Assembly (NCBI RefSeq): GCF_000378605.1
Contig: NZ_KB905155.1
Span: forward strand, 930,001-994,000
DNA: 64,000 nt
Direction of reading: 5' to 3'
From: Thioalkalivibrio sp. ALJ21
GTDB lineage: Bacteria > Pseudomonadota > Gammaproteobacteria > Ectothiorhodospirales > Ectothiorhodospiraceae
A program made the translations under genes and the position numbers. Shown one piece after another: positions 40,138 to 49,695 of this stretch. The notes below the pieces were generated by a model, which worked only from the letters and a program-made list of their open reading frames with translations, was not told the origin of the DNA and made no database searches. The first letter of the stretch is position 1, and the number at the start of each line of letters is the position of its first letter.

Positions 40138-43100
40138 TGGCGATCTTTGAACCCGACATCCAGCTACTCGAAGCCGACCGCCTGACGGACGACGACGACG
40201 GCGGGGGCCGCTTGACCGGCAACGTGATCGAGAGCGGGCAGGCCAATAACCTCTTTCCCGACATTTCCAGCCTAGATCGCGTGTACGGCCGCGTGAGCTT
40301 GCGCAAAGCCTACCCGGCGGTGCGCAGCCCGAACACCGATGTGTATTACGGGGCGCACCTGGCCATCGTAGAGCCGCCGGAAGACCCGACCGTCCATGTG
40401 GCCCTGTTCGACACACAGAACTGGACCGACCGCCGCCTCGACGCGCAAGACCGGATCGAGAGCTACGTCGTGCTCGGGCCCGAGGCCCGCGCCTACCTGC
40501 TCGGCACCCAGTTTGCCGGGCAGCGCCAGATCACTGTGTTGCAGCGCCTGGACGCGCCGATCCCGGAGATCGGCACCACCCTGGCCCTGGACGACGAAAG
40601 CGGCGCACAGCGCACGACGCAGTACATCCGCGTGACCGATATTGATCACCAAGAGGTCGAGTATGAGGACGACCGGGGGACGTACATTCGGCGCCGCGTG
40701 ACGATGGAGATCAGCGAGCCCCTGCGTTCCGACTTCCCGGGGTACCAGCCCAGCCGCACGCGCGTGACCGGAGGCGACACCACCGTGCGCGAAACCGTGG
40801 TGGCAGACGCCGCGCGCTACTACGGCATCACCCCGCTGCGGGAGCCCGCGCAGCAAGGCGACCTGACCGTCGATTGCGCGCGCATCTTCACCCCGCTGGT
40901 GCCCGCGACGCAGGCAGAGACGCCGCTGACGGACGAAGACGCCGCCGCCGGGGTACCGATCACCCTGGAGACGGACGGGGGCGATGTTGAGTTTCAGGAC
41001 GTAGCGCAGACCGACGCGGTGGAAGTCACGCTGCAGAACCGCGCGTTCAACTACGTTTACAGCGCCACGCCGCGCCCGGCCCCGGGCACCGTATCGGTCA
41101 ACTACCGCGCGCAAGGCCGGTGGTATGAGCTGCGGGACGACGGCGAAGGCCGCCTGGAAGGCACCGGCACCGGCACCGTGGACTACACCACCGGAACGAT
41201 CCAGGCGACCCTGGCAGAGCTACCCGACGTTCCCAGCGCGATCATGTACGCCTGGGGCGCGGGGGAGCTTGTTTACCACGACCGCAGCGGCACCGAAGGC
41301 GACCTGGACGACACCCGCATCCGCGTGGAGGCCGGGAAGGCGCTATTGCCCGGGAGCGTTACCGTTTCCTGGCTGGTCGGAGGCGACACCAAGACCGCGA
41401 CGGACGACGGCAAGGGGCAGCTTTCAGGCGACGCCAGCGGGGCGATCTACTACCCCACCGGCCTGGCGATTCTGGAGCCCAGCGCCAGCGAGGCCCCGGA
41501 CTTCGACAGCCTGGTCCAGGTAGAAGGCGACGAAGCCCCCAGCGAGGCGCTCGAGACCAGCCCCAGCCTGGACAGCAACGGCGTGGCCGTAATCGAGCTA
41601 GGCGAGGGCATCATGCCCGGCTCCCTTTCCCTTGAGTACCAGGTGGAATGGAGCGAAGAGCGCGCGCGCTACGGGGGGCGGCACGTCTGGGGCCTCAGTT
41701 CCGAGGTTGACACCAGTTCCCGCACCGGCACCCGCACCCGCCGGGTTCAGGACGACGGCGAAGGCGGCCTGCGGGGCGCCACGGGGAACGTGGATTACAG
41801 CACCGGCACGATCACCGTTACCGTGGTGAAAAACGAAGAGTGGTCCAGCATTAGCCGGGAGAACTGGGCCAGCGGCGTCGTCATGCGAGGGGAAGAGCGC
41901 GTGACCCAGGAGCGCCTCGCCAGCGGGATCGCCGTTCGGTACTTCCCGCCCGGCGTTACCGGCAGCACCGTGACCGAGCAAGTGGAAGCCCCGGCCGTAG
42001 AGGGCAACCTGCTCGGACTTCGCGCCGAACAGATCATCCCGGGAAGCCTTCGCTTTCGCTGGCGGGGCAGCACCTATGAGGACCGCGACGGCGATCTGGT
42101 GATCGACCCGGACCCCAGCACCGGGTTCGGCGTAACCGCCGGCAGCGTGCGCTATGACACGGGGGAGATCGAGCTCACCCGCTGGGGTTCCGGCAGCCAG
42201 GCCCTGGAGGTGCTCCGCATGGCGACCGCGACCGGCACCATCGCCACCAACCGCCTGGCCTTCCGCGTGCCCGGCGCCCCGCTTCGCAACCAGAGCTTGA
42301 TCGTGAACGCGCTCACGGCCCAGGGCGACAGCTTGACGATCCAGGGCAACGCCAACGGCGAACTGAGCGACCCGAGCGGACGCACCCGGGGCAAGGTGGA
42401 CTGGGAGACCGGCGCCGTGGATCTTGAGTTCGGCCTGTGGGTAGGGGAAAACTGGCAGTACAGCGAAGACGACAGCGACCCGGACGCCGAGCCCCACACG
42501 CTGGTGATCCCAGGCGACGCGCGATTCAGCGCGGTGGTCTTCAGCAGCATCCCCCTGGACCCGGACATTCTCGGCCTCGACCCGATCCGACTGCCTGCAG
42601 ACGGCCGCGTGCCGTTCATTCGCAGCGGCAACGTGGCGATCATCCACCACACGGACACGACCGACCTCGGCAACGGAGACACGACCACGGACCTCGGCCG
42701 GGAGCGGTTGAGCTACGCGCACGTCTACGATGCCGAGGGGGAGCGCGTACCGGACGAACAGCTAGAGATCGACCTCGACGCCGGCACCGTTCGCGTGGAC
42801 GACCCCAGCGGCTACAGCGCGCCGTTCTATTGCGAACACCGGATCGAAGACATGCGCCTGGTCAGCGAAGCGCAGATCACCGGCGTCGTGAGCCTGGCCA
42901 GCCCCCTATCGCACGACTTCCCTGGGGGGGAGACCTACCTCAGCACCGCGCTCTTGTACGGCGATCTGCAGGCCGCCGCCGGTGTCGCCTGGGACCAACA
43001 GACCTGGACCGGCACATGGGCAGACGAGCGCATCGGAGACGCCGCCGGCGGGACGTACAACCAGACCGACTACCCCATCGAGGTGACCAACGAAGGGGCC

Positions 43101-43415
43101 ATCGAAGAGCGGTGGCGGTTGGAGTTCAACACCACCAGCACCGTGAACGTGATCGGGGAATACACGGGCCAGATCCTGACGAACGTTCCCATAGACGAAG
43201 AGATCGCCCCCACCAACCCGACCACCGAAGGCGGCGTGCCGTACTTCCGCATTGACCCGGACGGCTGGGGCGGCGGATGGAGTACCGGCAACGTGGTCCG
43301 CTTCGACACCCGCGCGGCGAACCGCCCCGTGTGGATCGCGCGCACGGTGCTCGCCAGTGACGACCGCACGGAAAGCGACGCCTTCCGCCTGCAAACCCGA
43401 GGAGACGCAAGCTAA
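40137..43415 (+). CDS. Large tail-tip protein with five Ig-like repeats
   Basis: The 1092-residue protein has an N-terminal virion domain and, between about residues 325 and 765, five imperfect repeats with the signature [D/Y]-Y-x-T-G-x-[I/A]: VDYTTGTIQATL, IYYPTGLAILEP, VDYSTGTITVTV, VRYDTGEIELTR and VDWETGAVDLEF. Several are preceded by DDGxGxLxG. These look like tandem beta-sandwich modules. It is probably a central tail-tip or baseplate component. It overlaps the next gene's ATG by 1 base. Confidence 0.7.
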   Translation: MAIFEPDIQLLEADRLTDDDDGGGRLTGNVIESGQANNLFPDISSLDRVYGRVSLRKAYPAVRSPNTDVYYGAHLAIVEPPEDPTVHVALFDTQNWTDRRLDAQDRIESYVVLGPEARAYLLGTQFAGQRQITVLQRLDAPIPEIGTTLALDDESGAQRTTQYIRVTDIDHQEVEYEDDRGTYIRRRVTMEISEPLRSDFPGYQPSRTRVTGGDTTVRETVVADAARYYGITPLREPAQQGDLTVDCARIFTPLVPATQAETPLTDEDAAAGVPITLETDGGDVEFQDVAQTDAVEVTLQNRAFNYVYSATPRPAPGTVSVNYRAQGRWYELRDDGEGRLEGTGTGTVDYTTGTIQATLAELPDVPSAIMYAWGAGELVYHDRSGTEGDLDDTRIRVEAGKALLPGSVTVSWLVGGDTKTATDDGKGQLSGDASGAIYYPTGLAILEPSASEAPDFDSLVQVEGDEAPSEALETSPSLDSNGVAVIELGEGIMPGSLSLEYQVEWSEERARYGGRHVWGLSSEVDTSSRTGTRTRRVQDDGEGGLRGATGNVDYSTGTITVTVVKNEEWSSISRENWASGVVMRGEERVTQERLASGIAVRYFPPGVTGSTVTEQVEAPAVEGNLLGLRAEQIIPGSLRFRWRGSTYEDRDGDLVIDPDPSTGFGVTAGSVRYDTGEIELTRWGSGSQALEVLRMATATGTIATNRLAFRVPGAPLRNQSLIVNALTAQGDSLTIQGNANGELSDPSGRTRGKVDWETGAVDLEFGLWVGENWQYSEDDSDPDAEPHTLVIPGDARFSAVVFSSIPLDPDILGLDPIRLPADGRVPFIRSGNVAIIHHTDTTDLGNGDTTTDLGRERLSYAHVYDAEGERVPDEQLEIDLDAGTVRVDDPSGYSAPFYCEHRIEDMRLVSEAQITGVVSLASPLSHDFPGGETYLSTALLYGDLQAAAGVAWDQQTWTGTWADERIGDAAGGTYNQTDYPIEVTNEGAIEERWRLEFNTTSTVNVIGEYTGQILTNVPIDEEIAPTNPTTEGGVPYFRIDPDGWGGGWSTGNVVRFDTRAANRPVWIARTVLASDDRTESDAFRLQTRGDAS

Positions 43416-44398
43416 TGGCCTTCAAACTGTACACGTCCGCAGATGCAGATGCCCCCATTCTTGAGAACACAGAGGGGAGCCTTCTCAACATTTTGCGAAA
43501 GTGCCTTGTTCAAGGGTACGGAAACCAAGACCCTGTGGGATGGGAAGAGCAGATCCACGCAGACAACCAGCGAGGCGCTTTTAAGTCGAGCGACCCATCC
43601 AGCCCGCAGCACTGGTTTTACATTGATGATAGCAAGTCGGGAGCCATCGCAACCGTCGCCTACGCGCGCGCAGCGTTTGACTTTGATGGGTGGGATGAAA
43701 ACGAAGAACCCAAGTTCGTGGATCCCTATCCCACACTGACTCAGGAATCTGATGGTGTTGTGTTCCATAAGAGCAACACCAGCACAGGAGGGAATGAGTG
43801 GGCGGTCATTGCCGACGAAAAGACGGTTTGGTGGCTTTCCACCCCAAGGGGTGCGACTCCGCTAACAAGCTGGTCGACGGGATCGTTTGACAATTTTGTA
43901 CAGCTTCAGGGGTTCGGAGACACGGTAAGCCTCTATGATCATCCTGCGCCCTGCTTTATAGCAGGTGGTGAGAGGAATGGGAACCCAATAAATACCCCGG
44001 AGGTGATCCAAGCGAATGGGCAACCGCATGCCACGACAACAAACGATGAGTTCTACTTGCCAGGTAGCGCAGACCTTTCAGATCTGTCGGTTCGTGCTCG
44101 GACTTTTGTGGAAAGTGGGAACATGGGGCGGGCCCCCAGAACTGCAGACATCGACTCGATCCTGACGGAGCCCCGGTATTATTTTGGAGGCGGCCGGGTC
44201 GAGCGGCTTCGTGGCCTAGAATCTGCGATTTGCTTGGTAGATACGCAGCCCGATTATGAAGCGGTTTTCGGCGTCCCGGGAAACCCGGGTATAACAACCA
44301 TTGGAGAAGGTGAAAGTCAAAGGCTTTTCGTGATCAATGGTCGATTGAATAACAGCGATTCCGGCCTGATTGTTTTCAACATGAATGGTGATGACTGA
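43415..44398 (+). CDS. Low-GC tail-tip protein, candidate host-recognition module
   Basis: The 327-residue protein begins LYTSADADAPILENTEGSLLNILRKCLVQGYG, a start seen in virion proteins of other siphophages. Hand counts of single 60-base rows give about 48% and 53% GC here against about 68% in the preceding gene. The drop starts at the gene boundary and ends in the next gene. Recent exchange is likely, as is typical of receptor-binding or tail-tip genes. It overlaps the next gene by 1 base. Confidence 0.65.
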   Translation: MAFKLYTSADADAPILENTEGSLLNILRKCLVQGYGNQDPVGWEEQIHADNQRGAFKSSDPSSPQHWFYIDDSKSGAIATVAYARAAFDFDGWDENEEPKFVDPYPTLTQESDGVVFHKSNTSTGGNEWAVIADEKTVWWLSTPRGATPLTSWSTGSFDNFVQLQGFGDTVSLYDHPAPCFIAGGERNGNPINTPEVIQANGQPHATTTNDEFYLPGSADLSDLSVRARTFVESGNMGRAPRTADIDSILTEPRYYFGGGRVERLRGLESAICLVDTQPDYEAVFGVPGNPGITTIGEGESQRLFVINGRLNNSDSGLIVFNMNGDD

Positions 44399-44694
44399 TG
44401 GCATCCGTGACCGACACAAAGACGCTAGACGGGCCGGTCTTGGTGCGACGCTATAACACGCTGATCGCAGGAACCGTAAGCGTAGAGGGAAGCCCCGCCC
44501 GCCGGCGCCCTCGGGTGTACAGCCGGCAGAGTGGCTCTCTGGTTGCCGAAGCAAGCTCGAACGAAGATGGAGCCTTTGAGTTCAAGGGGCTTCGCCCAGG
44601 TCGATATGTGGTGCAGGCACTGGATCCCAATCGCGAGTTTAACGCCGTGGTGGTGGATAACGTTCAGCCGGTCCCGATCAATAGCGCGGAATAA
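44398..44694 (+). CDS. Small tail protein with carboxypeptidase-regulatory-like fold
   Basis: The 98 residues contain IAGTVSVEGSPARRRPRVYSRQSGSLVAEASSNEDGAFEFKGLRPGRYVVQALD, the pattern of a transthyretin/carboxypeptidase regulatory-like beta sandwich. Such modules decorate tails. Its first part shares the lower GC of the preceding gene. Confidence 0.65.
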   Translation: MASVTDTKTLDGPVLVRRYNTLIAGTVSVEGSPARRRPRVYSRQSGSLVAEASSNEDGAFEFKGLRPGRYVVQALDPNREFNAVVVDNVQPVPINSAE

Positions 44695-44696
44695 GG

Positions 44697-45029
44697 ATGA
44701 CTAGCGTTTACCTCCTGTTCGATTCGCCAATGCCCCAGGTTGAAGGGGGCGGCTTGGTGCTGGCGTTTCAGCACCCGCAGGGCTTGGCCGGTCGCGTTGA
44801 AGACATAGAAGGCGACGGGCTAGAGGGCCGGATCGTCTACGTCTACCGCCGCAGCGATGGCACCCTGCAGGGCAGCGCCACCACGGACGCGGAAGGCGCC
44901 TGGACATGGGCCAGCGCCGATGCCGACCCGGGCACAGAGTATTTCGTGGTCGCGATCAACCCGGCCCCGGAGGCGACCGACTACGCCCCCAGCGCGATCA
45001 ACCGCTTGAACCCCGTCACGGTGGCCTAA
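44697..45029 (+). CDS. Second carboxypeptidase-regulatory-like tail protein
   Basis: The 110 residues include AGRVEDIEGDGLEGRIVYVYRRSDGTLQGSATTDAEGAWTWASADADPGTEYFVVAINP, the same beta-sandwich pattern as the preceding gene. Adjacent genes may encode two copies of one fold. GC is back to the phage average. Confidence 0.6.
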   Translation: MTSVYLLFDSPMPQVEGGGLVLAFQHPQGLAGRVEDIEGDGLEGRIVYVYRRSDGTLQGSATTDAEGAWTWASADADPGTEYFVVAINPAPEATDYAPSAINRLNPVTVA

Positions 45030-46952
45030 ATGGCGCGGCCCGGCGGTAGCATCCGCCTGATCGCGCGGCCCGGCGTACCGCAGGCCAGCGACGCGATCAC
45101 CCTGGCCCCGTGCGGCCAGCGGCAAGACCCCGGCGCGCTGGTGCTTCGGGAGGGCTTCGGCGGTGGGCCCCAGTCCGGGGGCGCGGTGCGCTTGATGCCG
45201 TGCCTCGGCGGCCTGCCGCTGGGGGACGCTCCCGGCCCCGATCCGGCCCCGGATTACCCGCCCCCCTTTCGGGGCCCTGCCCCCGTCGTTGGGATGCCCT
45301 ACGCCGGGCGCCACGCGCGCCGCCTGCGCCCGCACAGGGCCCCCGGCTGGACTATGCCCCCGCCGTTCCCGCGCCATACCGATGCGCAGTACCAGGCAGG
45401 CGACCCGATCCGCGTCAGCACCGCCGGCCTGTGGGGGAGGCTACCCCCGCGCCCCCGGGACACTGCTGCGCCCTGGCCCCAGGCGCTACAGGAGCGCCCA
45501 CGCGCCACGGAGGGCGCATGGGGCGATGTACCCCCGCGCCGGGAGCATACCGAGGCGCCGTGGCAGAACGACCTGACCGCCCGCCCCGTGGGCACCGGCC
45601 TGCCGTTCAGCGAGCCGCCGGCGAAGCGCCCGGAGACCGAGATCGAATGGGGCGACACGCCGCTCAAGATCGACACGCACCACGACCTCGCGCACCGGGG
45701 CCCGCCGCGCCTTGACGCGCACGACGCGATCCCGTGGGGCGCCACCACGCACCTGACCTGGGGCGAACACCCGGAGCCGGAACCACCGGAACCCGAGCCG
45801 CCGGAACCGGAGCCGCCCTATACACCGCCGGCCGGCGATGCCGTACACCTAACCCTGCGCTGCCCGGCGCTCGACACGCCAGGCGACGCGATAGACCTTC
45901 AACTCACGGAGACGGGGGACTGCCCCCGGCCGCCGTACCAGCCAGGGAGCGCGATCACCGTGCAGCACACCCTATCGATTACCCGAGCCAGCGACAGCGC
46001 CCCCGTGGCCGTCGACCGCTTCACCCTACAGACCGACATCGACTCCTGGGCCTGGGACTTCCAGGCGGCCCTGCGGGGGCCCGATGCGATGGACCGGGTA
46101 CGCCCCGGCGCCGAGGGCCCGCAGGAATTGAGCGTGGAGATCGACGGGCAGACCTGGAAGATTCTCGCGGAGCGCACGGACGAAGACCGCACCGCCGGCA
46201 CCCGGCGCCGCAACGTGGCGGGACGCGGGCCCGCCGCGATTCTGGATGCGCCCTATGCCCCGCTTCGCAGCAAGACCCAGGAGGCGGTCATCAGCGCCCT
46301 ACAGCTTGCCGAGCAAGAACTCCAGTTCACCGATTGGACCCTGCAATGGGACGCCCCGGATTGGACGATCCCGGCCGGCACCTGGTCCTATACCGACAAG
46401 ACGCCGATCCAGGCCATCACCACCATCGCCGGCGCCATTGGCGCCACGGTTCAGGCGGCCCCGGACACGAAGACCCTGCACGTTCGCAGCCGGTACCCGG
46501 TCAGCCCCTGGGACTGGGACACGGCCACGCCAGACACCACCATCCCGGGCCGGTTGATTCGCCGTGCCTCCGAGCGTTGGGCAGAGAGCCCGCCCTATAA
46601 CCGCGCCTGGGTTGCCGGCCGCACCAACGGCGTGCTGGTCAGCACCACCCGGAACGGCACGGCAGGCGACGCCGTGGCCCCGCAGGTTGTGGACGACTTG
46701 ATTACCAACGTGGACGCCGGCCGGGAGCGCGGGCGCGTGATTCTGGCCGGGGCCGGCCGCGCGATTCAGATCACGCTCGAGATGCCCTTCGCGGTAGCCC
46801 CGGACGGGCCCGGCTTGATCTTGCCCGGTATGCTTGTCGAGGTAGAGGACGTGGCAGAGACCTACCGGGCCCTTTGCGTGGGCGCGTCGATCACCGCCCA
46901 GGGCGCCAGCGTAAGCCACACGGTCGAACTTGAGCGGAGGATACCGGCATGA
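45030..46952 (+). CDS. Tail hub-like protein with Pro-rich N-terminal region
   Basis: The 640-residue product has a Pro/Arg-rich N-terminal half ending in a (PEPEPPE)n hinge at about residues 249-266. The C-terminal half (about 275-640) resembles baseplate-hub proteins: TLQTDIDSWAWDFQA, VEIDGQTWKILAERTDEDR, and LILPGMLVEVEDVAETYRALCVGASITAQGASVSHTVELERR. It is coupled to a small OB-fold-like gene by a 4-base overlap. Confidence 0.65.
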   Translation: MARPGGSIRLIARPGVPQASDAITLAPCGQRQDPGALVLREGFGGGPQSGGAVRLMPCLGGLPLGDAPGPDPAPDYPPPFRGPAPVVGMPYAGRHARRLRPHRAPGWTMPPPFPRHTDAQYQAGDPIRVSTAGLWGRLPPRPRDTAAPWPQALQERPRATEGAWGDVPPRREHTEAPWQNDLTARPVGTGLPFSEPPAKRPETEIEWGDTPLKIDTHHDLAHRGPPRLDAHDAIPWGATTHLTWGEHPEPEPPEPEPPEPEPPYTPPAGDAVHLTLRCPALDTPGDAIDLQLTETGDCPRPPYQPGSAITVQHTLSITRASDSAPVAVDRFTLQTDIDSWAWDFQAALRGPDAMDRVRPGAEGPQELSVEIDGQTWKILAERTDEDRTAGTRRRNVAGRGPAAILDAPYAPLRSKTQEAVISALQLAEQELQFTDWTLQWDAPDWTIPAGTWSYTDKTPIQAITTIAGAIGATVQAAPDTKTLHVRSRYPVSPWDWDTATPDTTIPGRLIRRASERWAESPPYNRAWVAGRTNGVLVSTTRNGTAGDAVAPQVVDDLITNVDAGRERGRVILAGAGRAIQITLEMPFAVAPDGPGLILPGMLVEVEDVAETYRALCVGASITAQGASVSHTVELERRIPA

Positions 46953-47173
46953 ACCTATACCGGCAGTTTCAGCGCATGATCCCCCGCGACCCGCTACTGG
47001 TCGCGGAGGTGGTTTCGCACAACGCAGACGGCAGCAGCACCCTGGAGACGCCCGCCGGCGGGATCATTCGCGCCCGAGGGACCGACGTGGCCGTGGGTTC
47101 CAACGCCTACGTCCAGGGCGGCCGCGTTATCGAGGAAGCCCCGGACCTTCCCGCCTACAACGAAACGGTCTAG
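46949..47173 (+). CDS. Small OB-like tail-tip protein
   Basis: The 74 residues (LLVAEVVSHNADGSSTLETPAGGIIRARGTDVAVGSNAYVQGGRVIEEAPDLP) look like a short OB-fold/beta protein associated with tail hubs. It is the last rightward gene, and its stop overlaps that of the leftward DUF4124 gene. Confidence 0.65.
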   Translation: MNLYRQFQRMIPRDPLLVAEVVSHNADGSSTLETPAGGIIRARGTDVAVGSNAYVQGGRVIEEAPDLPAYNETV

Positions 47174-47571
47174 TCCTGAATGGCGGTGATCACCCCGCCC
47201 TCGACATACACGAACGATTGCCCGTACTTGCCCTGGCGATAGACCCATTGCTCGCGATCACCCCAGGCGGTGCTGGTTCGGTTCACCCGCCGGGGTTCGC
47301 CGCACAAGGCGACCAGATCCTCGGCCGCGTCGCCGGGCCCGAAGGCGCGGGACGGACGGAAACACAACGCCGTGTCGATTTGCCGCTGCAGGCGCCGCTG
47401 GCGTTCCAGCGCGTCCGGGTACGGCAGCGGCTGGGCCCCGGCTTCGCATGGCGCGTCGGCGTATTCCACCGAGCCATCCGGCCGTTCGCACTTGTAGAAC
47501 GCACCGGCCGAAGCCGCACCCGACAGCGCCAGAAGCGCCGCCCCTACCGTAACCGCTATCCCGAGTCGCAT
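47170..47571 (-). CDS. Secreted DUF4124-type protein, possible lysogenic conversion gene
   Basis: The 133 residues begin with a signal peptide (about residues 1-22, cut near ASAGA). A DUF4124-like motif follows (FYKCERPDGSVEYADAPC), and the C-terminal domain (CGEPRRVNRTSTAWGDREQWVYRQG...FVYVEGGVITAIQ) is like DUF2845. It is the last prophage gene, on the opposite strand to the tail genes, where lysogenic-conversion cargo is often found. A periplasmic location is expected. Confidence 0.7.
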   Translation of the reverse strand: MRLGIAVTVGAALLALSGAASAGAFYKCERPDGSVEYADAPCEAGAQPLPYPDALERQRRLQRQIDTALCFRPSRAFGPGDAAEDLVALCGEPRRVNRTSTAWGDREQWVYRQGKYGQSFVYVEGGVITAIQD

Positions 47572-47640
47572 CCCTTCCCCCTTCCGCCGCTTGCATTAGA
47601 CACCCCTAATCGACCATCCCCCCCGGGAAAAAGCAACTCC

Positions 47641-47668
47641 TGGGGCACCCTTGGGACAATTTGGGACA
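47641..47668 (+). repeat. Right-end TGGGACA repeats, putative integrase arm sites
   Basis: TGGGGCA at 47641 and TGGGACA at 47652 and 47662 mirror the triplet at the left end in number and orientation. Spacing is 10-11 bp, one helical turn. They lie 107-134 bp from the attR core. Confidence 0.55.
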
Positions 47669-47774
47669 CTGCGCCGCCCGTTAGTGACTAACCGCTAGTG
47701 AGCACGCGGCACCGTTAGGCGCTAAACTTCAGGCGGTTACAGCCGGAAACCGCATGGCGGCGGGGGCCCCTAAA

Positions 47775-48205
<431 letters not shown>

Positions 48206-48345
48206 GATTCAAGCAAGGGGGCCCAAGTGGCCCCCTTCGCATGTCTGGCCCCTCGTAATCCGGCTGCGGTACAGCCGCTCACCCTGGCACCAGTCCCGAT
48301 CGATCGCAGCCCCCTCCCGATCCTTTCGACTGGTTTGACCAACCT
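48206..48345 (+). other. Gap after the tRNA-repeat array
   Basis: The third hairpin (GGGGGCCCAAGTGGCCCCCTT, near 48216) probably ends transcription of the array. The rest, up to the ECF42-type promoter, shows no gene or further motif. Confidence 0.5.
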
Positions 48346-48372
48346 TGTCGATTTTCCCGATTCCCGTTCGTC
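48346..48372 (+). promoter_or_regulatory. ECF42-type promoter upstream of the VOC/DGPF operon
   Basis: TGTCGA (48346-48351), exactly 17 bases and CGTC (48369-48372) fit the consensus I recall for ECF42 sigma factors (-35 TGTCGA, -10 CG[A/T]C). It lies 64 bp before the first ATG of an operon whose last gene encodes such a sigma factor, so autoregulation is likely. Confidence 0.7.
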
Positions 48373-48435
48373 TACAGTTCAAAGGGCCCGCTTAACCGCG
48401 CCCGTTTGTTTGATCCCGCCAGAGGAGATACCGCC

Positions 48436-48819
48436 ATGGCCGCCAATCCCGTCGTCTGGTTCGAAATTCCCACCGAGGATATTGGCCGTGCCCGTGCGTT
48501 CTACGAAACCGTCCTGGACATGTCGCTCACACAGGCCGATACCCGCGCATTCGCCCCCAGCACGGAGATCTGGATGTTTCCGATGGAGGAAGACCAGCCC
48601 GGGTGTGCTGGCGCGCTGGTACAGGGTCCCGACAACCCGGTCGGTTCCGGCGGCTGCATGGTCTATTTCGGCTGCGACGACTGCGGGATCGAGGCGGAAC
48701 GCGTCGCGACCGCCGGTGGTTCGATCGAAAGCCCCAAGGAGTCGATTGGCGACTACGGCTTCTGCGTCATCGCGCGCGACCCGGACGGCAATCGGTTCGG
48801 TCTCCACTCAATGCGTTAG
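48436..48819 (+). CDS. VOC family protein (glyoxalase-like)
   Basis: From ATG 48436 (RBS AGAGGAG) the 127 residues show a single vicinal-oxygen-chelate domain: VWFEIPTEDIGRARAFYETVLDMSL, GGCMVYFGCDDCGIEAERVATAGGSIESPKESIGDYGFCVIARDPDGNRFGLHS. It is the first gene of the sigma-factor operon. The substrate is unknown. Confidence 0.85.
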   Translation: MAANPVVWFEIPTEDIGRARAFYETVLDMSLTQADTRAFAPSTEIWMFPMEEDQPGCAGALVQGPDNPVGSGGCMVYFGCDDCGIEAERVATAGGSIESPKESIGDYGFCVIARDPDGNRFGLHSMR

Positions 48820-48831
48820 GGGATACCCACG

Positions 48832-49188
48832 ATGAACTTTCTGTTGCTCATCCTCGAAGATCACGGCGACCGCGATGCCCGCAGCGATGCCGAAGGGCAG
48901 GCGCTTTATGCGGAAATGCTCGCCTTTGGCGCCGAACTCGACGCGCGTGGCCAGTTGCTTGCCAGCGAATCCCTGCGACCCGACCGCCACGGCGTGCGCA
49001 TCCGATCCGACGAAGGGAAAACCCGTTTCATCGACGGCCCGTTCATCGAGTCACGGGAGATGATCGGCGGATTCTTCCTGATCGACTGCGCCGACCGCGA
49101 CGAAGCCGTGGAATGGGCCACACGCTGCCCCGCCGCGCGCTTTGCAACGGTCGAGGTACGCGAATGCGCCCCCTGTCACCAACGCTGA
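48832..49188 (+). CDS. DGPF/YciI family protein
   Basis: The 118 residues contain the eponymous DGPF (FIDGPFIESREMIGGFFLIDC) and a C-terminal EVRECAPC. DGPF proteins are the usual genetic partners of ECF42 sigma factors, which supports that assignment for the last gene of this operon. Biochemical role unknown. Confidence 0.88.
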   Translation: MNFLLLILEDHGDRDARSDAEGQALYAEMLAFGAELDARGQLLASESLRPDRHGVRIRSDEGKTRFIDGPFIESREMIGGFFLIDCADRDEAVEWATRCPAARFATVEVRECAPCHQR

Positions 49189-49239
49189 CGGCATCACGCG
49201 CCCCCTCCCACAATCGTTCGACCTCGGAGGCCATCAGCC

Positions 49240-49695
49240 ATGTCCACTGACCGCAATGTCCACCTGCACCGCGTCCTGCGCGCGCCGCCCGAGCGCGTAT
49301 ATCGGGCATTCCTGGAACCCGACGCGATCTCCAAATGGAATGCACCATACGGCTTTACCGCGCGTATCCACGAGATGGATGCTCGCGTAGGCGGCGGCTA
49401 CCGGATGAGCTTCATCAACTTTGCTACGGGAACTCACCACGAGTTTAGTGGCGAGTACCGCGAACTGGACCCGGGCCGTCGAATTGTCGTCAGCGACCGC
49501 TTCGACGATCCCGCTCTCGGCGGCGAGATGACGCTCACGGTAACGCTGGATCCAGTCTCCTGCGGCACCGCACTGGATATTCTTCAGGATGGTCTGCCGG
49601 AGGCTATCCCACCGGAGCTCTGTGTTCTCGGCTGGCAGGAATCGCTGACCCTGCTCGCCTACCTCGTCGAACCCGAGATTCCTGATGGCGGCTGA
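49240..49695 (+). CDS. SRPBCC/AHSA1-like protein
   Basis: The 151 residues have the START/AHSA1 pattern: VHLHRVLRAPPERVYRAFLEPDAISKWNAPYGFTARIHEMDARVGGGYRMSF, FSGEYRELDPGRRIVVSDRF, and LGWQESLTLLAYLVE. It probably binds a small hydrophobic ligand. It overlaps the acetyltransferase gene by 11 bases. Confidence 0.88.
   Translation: MSTDRNVHLHRVLRAPPERVYRAFLEPDAISKWNAPYGFTARIHEMDARVGGGYRMSFINFATGTHHEFSGEYRELDPGRRIVVSDRFDDPALGGEMTLTVTLDPVSCGTALDILQDGLPEAIPPELCVLGWQESLTLLAYLVEPEIPDGG

Noticed and set aside
43415-44398. Diversity-generating retroelement target
   Set aside because: The low-GC tail gene prompted a look for a reverse transcriptase and template/variable repeats; neither was seen in the prophage.
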